From NCBI RefSeq assembly GCF_001522545.3, contig NC_031779.1, positions 2,130,464 to 2,194,463 of the forward strand: a stretch of 64,000 nucleotides of DNA, read 5' to 3'. The position numbers and the translations under genes were made by a program. Positions 61,857 to 64,000 of the stretch are shown piece after piece. The notes beneath the pieces are model-generated. The model was given only the letters and a program-made list of their open reading frames with translations, had not been told where the DNA came from and made no database searches. The DNA is from Parus major (lineage: Eukaryota; Chordata; Aves; Passeriformes; Paridae). Within the stretch, counting starts at the first letter, position 1. Every line of letters starts with the position of its first letter.

Positions 61857-63438
61857 TTAACGTGAGCTGTGCTGTGTGGGGCAATCCCATGGCCTGTGGG
61901 TGCCTGGGGTGTCAGGGGTGTCACCAAGGGGTGTGTGGGATGTCTCCTATCAGACCATCCTGCAGATACTGCCATTGAAGGGCTCCCAAGCACAGCCAAG
62001 GGTACCTACACAGCTTGTCTGCACGTCCAAAAGGACCATTAGCCAGGAGGAGGAGGTGAAGGGGGAGCAAGGGAACGTGGCAGAGGAAGATAAGGCCATG
62101 GAGCGGAAGATTTGTGGGAAGTTAATGGGCGTTGAATTGGCATTATGCCCCAGCAAGTTCTCATTTCCCTGGCTCTGTGCTGGCTCTTCCCCAGCCCAGA
62201 GCAGGGAGGGAGCAGGATGCAGCCACAGCTGAGGGCTGTACCCCAGAACATCATGGCCAGGGAATGCAGGGAGCCAGAGTTTGTGGCCCTGGGACCTTGG
62301 GCACACAGCAGGTGGCAAAAGGGATAAAGCAAAGGAAAATGAGGTTGCTTCACTGCTGCCCCATGGGTGATGCTGAGGGAGATGCTCCATTTTAAATCAA
62401 ACTCAGATCAAAGTGGAGATGGCTCCTCTGCTGCTTGGGGATGCATAAGGCTGTGTCTGAGCTCATAACATAAGGGCAGCTTTTACTACTCAGAACTATC
62501 TCCTTGCTCTGCTTCACTCTTCAATGCCCTCACAACAACCCAATATTTGCTCTGCTTCATATTCCATTGGCTTGGAAGAGCTGGAGGGGGATTGCCATGG
62601 CTTCCCCACCGGGCAGGAGTGGCAGCAGGGCTCGGCCTCTACCTGCTCTGAACTGGGCAGAATGCTGGCTCCATAGGAGAGTTATTTTTGAGGCTTCCTT
62701 TTTTCTAGCACTGGGGTAGGGTAATTTCCCCCCACTTAGCTCAGCCTGCACCCCCAGGGTAAGTCTCTGAATGAGGAGTCAACGTGCAGCAGGGCTGGGA
62801 ACTGGCAGTACAGTCCAGCCCTGTGGGAAGCACTGTGGCTTCCCATGGGGCAGAGAGAGGCCATCGCCTCAGCCAAAGCAGAAATGCTCCTGTGCTGTTA
62901 TCAGCTCTCTGGCTCAGGGATAACAGCTCTTCTCCTGTGCCTCCAGAGCACTCTCAGAAGCAGCACCATAACTGCTTAAGTCCTTCCTTCCCTCCCATGT
63001 CCTTGACACACACCCTGGGGAGGGCCACTCTGGGAAGGGCTCAGCAGTCCAGGAGTTGCAGCAGTGCTTGGCAGAGGCTCAGGTGCATCCTTGATGGGGT
63101 GCACCAGGTTTGGGAGCCACTGGAGAGGGGTCAGCCCTGGGGATGTGTCTGCAGTTGTTTTGGCCCCAGCATCTGCATTTGCCTTCCTTCATGTCCCCCA
63201 CAGAGCTCAGAGCTGCCTGGGAGAGGTCTGAGAGCAGCGAGGGGATGTGGTGGGATGGTCACCTGCAGGCCAGGCCCTGCTTGATCCAGCAGTTTGTGCA
63301 AGACTTTTTTCCTGCTCTCCTTGCCTTGCTCAGGCCTGCATGGATGAAATGGACTTTAGAGCCCCAAATCCCTTAATCTCCAGTATACTTAGCAGTATTA
63401 GCCAGACTACAGAAGTCATATACACAGTAATGGCACTC

Positions 63439-63730
63439 TGTGGAGGACACTCTCACAATTTCATGCTGGAAGAAAACGTATTATTCATTTTCCCCTGTCT
63501 CCCACCCATCTATGCAGAAGTACGTTGGAGCCATGATAGGAATATGTTAAACATGCAGAGAAATGTCATAGCTGAAATACAACCTGTTCTCCTGGCAATT
63601 AACCCAGGCAGCTTTGAAAAAGCTGTGCAGGGTGAAATCTGCTCAAAGTGGGGCCTAAAGCTTCAGCACATCTTAGCTACTAATGCTAAGCAAGTTATAC
63701 TAAGCAATTAATATCCTTTACTTCTTTACA
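63439..63730 (-). repeat. LTR of the endogenous retrovirus (far edge uncertain)
   Basis: The 5' edge is defined by the polypurine tract directly upstream and the TG dinucleotide (TGTAAAG). Taking the best terminal inverted repeat, the LTR would be about 292 bp; if it runs to 63337 it would be about 394 bp. It is AT-richer than the surrounding DNA. A TATATG box at about 63418-63424 would lie outside the shorter version. No canonical AATAAA was found. The plus-strand 154-codon frame across it (63247-63711) is a by-product of the LTR. Confidence 0.6.
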
Positions 63731-63731
63731 A

Positions 63732-63747
63732 CCCTCCCTTTGTTTTT
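63732..63747 (-). other. Polypurine tract
   Basis: On the minus strand it reads AAAAACAAAGGGAGGG, a classic plus-strand primer for retroviral reverse transcription. It sits between the env stop codon (63771) and the LTR start (63730), exactly where it is expected. Confidence 0.85.
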
Positions 63748-63770
63748 ATTAAGCATCCCTGCTAATACAT

Positions 63771-64000
63771 TTAGCAAAGCTTGCAAAGCCTTTCAAAAAG
63801 CATGATCAGCTTCCATAATCTTATATACAGAATGATCACAAGCACCAGATCTAATAGACTCAGAGCTAGTATGATTACCACTGGGTGGAGCAGGAGGTTA
63901 TAAATTCCTGTGGCTGTAGGTGACCACCCCAGGAGAGTTTCCCATCAGTGGTGTTCTCCATCTCTTTTTCCTCTTTTGAACACACATTGCATTTCATCCC
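63771..64000 (-). pseudogene. env: Envelope transmembrane subunit, C-terminal remnant
   Basis: The open part is 63944-63771: 57 residues ending in TAA. It has a short membrane-proximal stretch with a tryptophan-containing WSPTATG motif, about 23 hydrophobic residues forming a single membrane span (about residues 20-42), then a short, basic, cysteine-containing tail. This layout suits the TM subunit of a retroviral envelope, which anchors the spike in the membrane. A TGA at 63947-63945 lies in the same frame just upstream, so the gene is broken at least there. The remaining coding sequence lies outside the window. Confidence 0.7.

Larger units (their letters stand above)
53894..63336. other. 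Unique non-coding DNA, no gene seen
   Basis: Contains a (CTG)n tract (55906-55926), A-rich purine runs (57200-57265), three tandem caaaggtg-type 9-mers (near 58424-58446), and an octamer, E-box and TATA cluster at 61777-61856. The longest open frame (58956-59591, 211 codons) has no recognisable domain or splice context. Confidence 0.5.
63337..64000 (-). mobile_element. Endogenous retrovirus, 3' end
   Basis: Read on the minus strand from the window edge, the sequence has the retroviral 3' order: an envelope C-terminus with a membrane-spanning segment (ending at 63771), a polypurine tract (63747-63732), then TG at 63730-63729 opening an LTR. The rest of the provirus lies beyond 64000. The far LTR edge is uncertain: 63439 (TGTGGAG, inverse of TGTAAAG at five of seven bases) and 63337 are candidate ends. 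The retroviral class cannot be fixed without pol. Confidence 0.75.

Noticed and set aside
63247..63711. 154-codon plus-strand frame near the right end
   Set aside because: It runs antisense through the LTR of a minus-strand retrovirus; the LTR explains the sequence better than a gene.

Overview
The window is vertebrate nuclear DNA, almost certainly avian and possibly from a songbird, although the order is a guess. The evidence is chicken-repeat-1 (CR1) LINE 3' ends with the typical avian tail, long stretches of unique mid-GC DNA, sparse interspersed repeats, CpG islands, two N gaps from a draft assembly, and an endogenous retrovirus (ERV) end at the right edge. Nothing looks bacterial: there are no operons, ribosome binding sites or dense coding. 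Most long open frames lie in GC-rich or repeat DNA, match no family I know, and are best read as chance.

Layout. 1-3513 is unique non-coding DNA. 3514-4041 is a gap, followed by a CpG island (4042-4720) that opens with two tandem CTCF-like motifs. 4721-15140 is non-coding apart from an old CR1 piece (13357-13640). 15141-15900 is a strong CpG island with a G-quadruplex-prone tract and a possible first exon ending at a GTAACG donor (15639). 15901-30487 is probably intron or intergenic. It holds an ATTTT microsatellite ending in a second gap, a 315-bp sequence present twice (25800 and 27707), a palindrome-rich enhancer-like block (28470-28710), a 40-bp minisatellite with a G4 motif, and a CR1 3' end. 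A second possible exon lies at 30488-30650. From 30651 to 63330 there are two more CR1 fragments, a 31-bp minisatellite (44117-44310), a hairpin plus ATT microsatellite whose left flank recurs 3.3 kb away, and a homeodomain/POU-site-rich block (49740-49880).

The right end (about 63337-64000) is the 3' end of an ERV on the minus strand: the C-terminal part of a degraded envelope transmembrane subunit, a polypurine tract and the start of an LTR.

No complete protein-coding gene can be supported. If the two candidate exons belong together they would describe a plus-strand gene starting at the 15.3-kb island, but their reading frames do not join directly, so at least one would be untranslated or an exon is missing. 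I see no new biological system. The best leads are the ERV end, the twin CTCF-like motifs beside the gap, the two enhancer-like blocks, and the repeated 31-bp sequence next to a hairpin.
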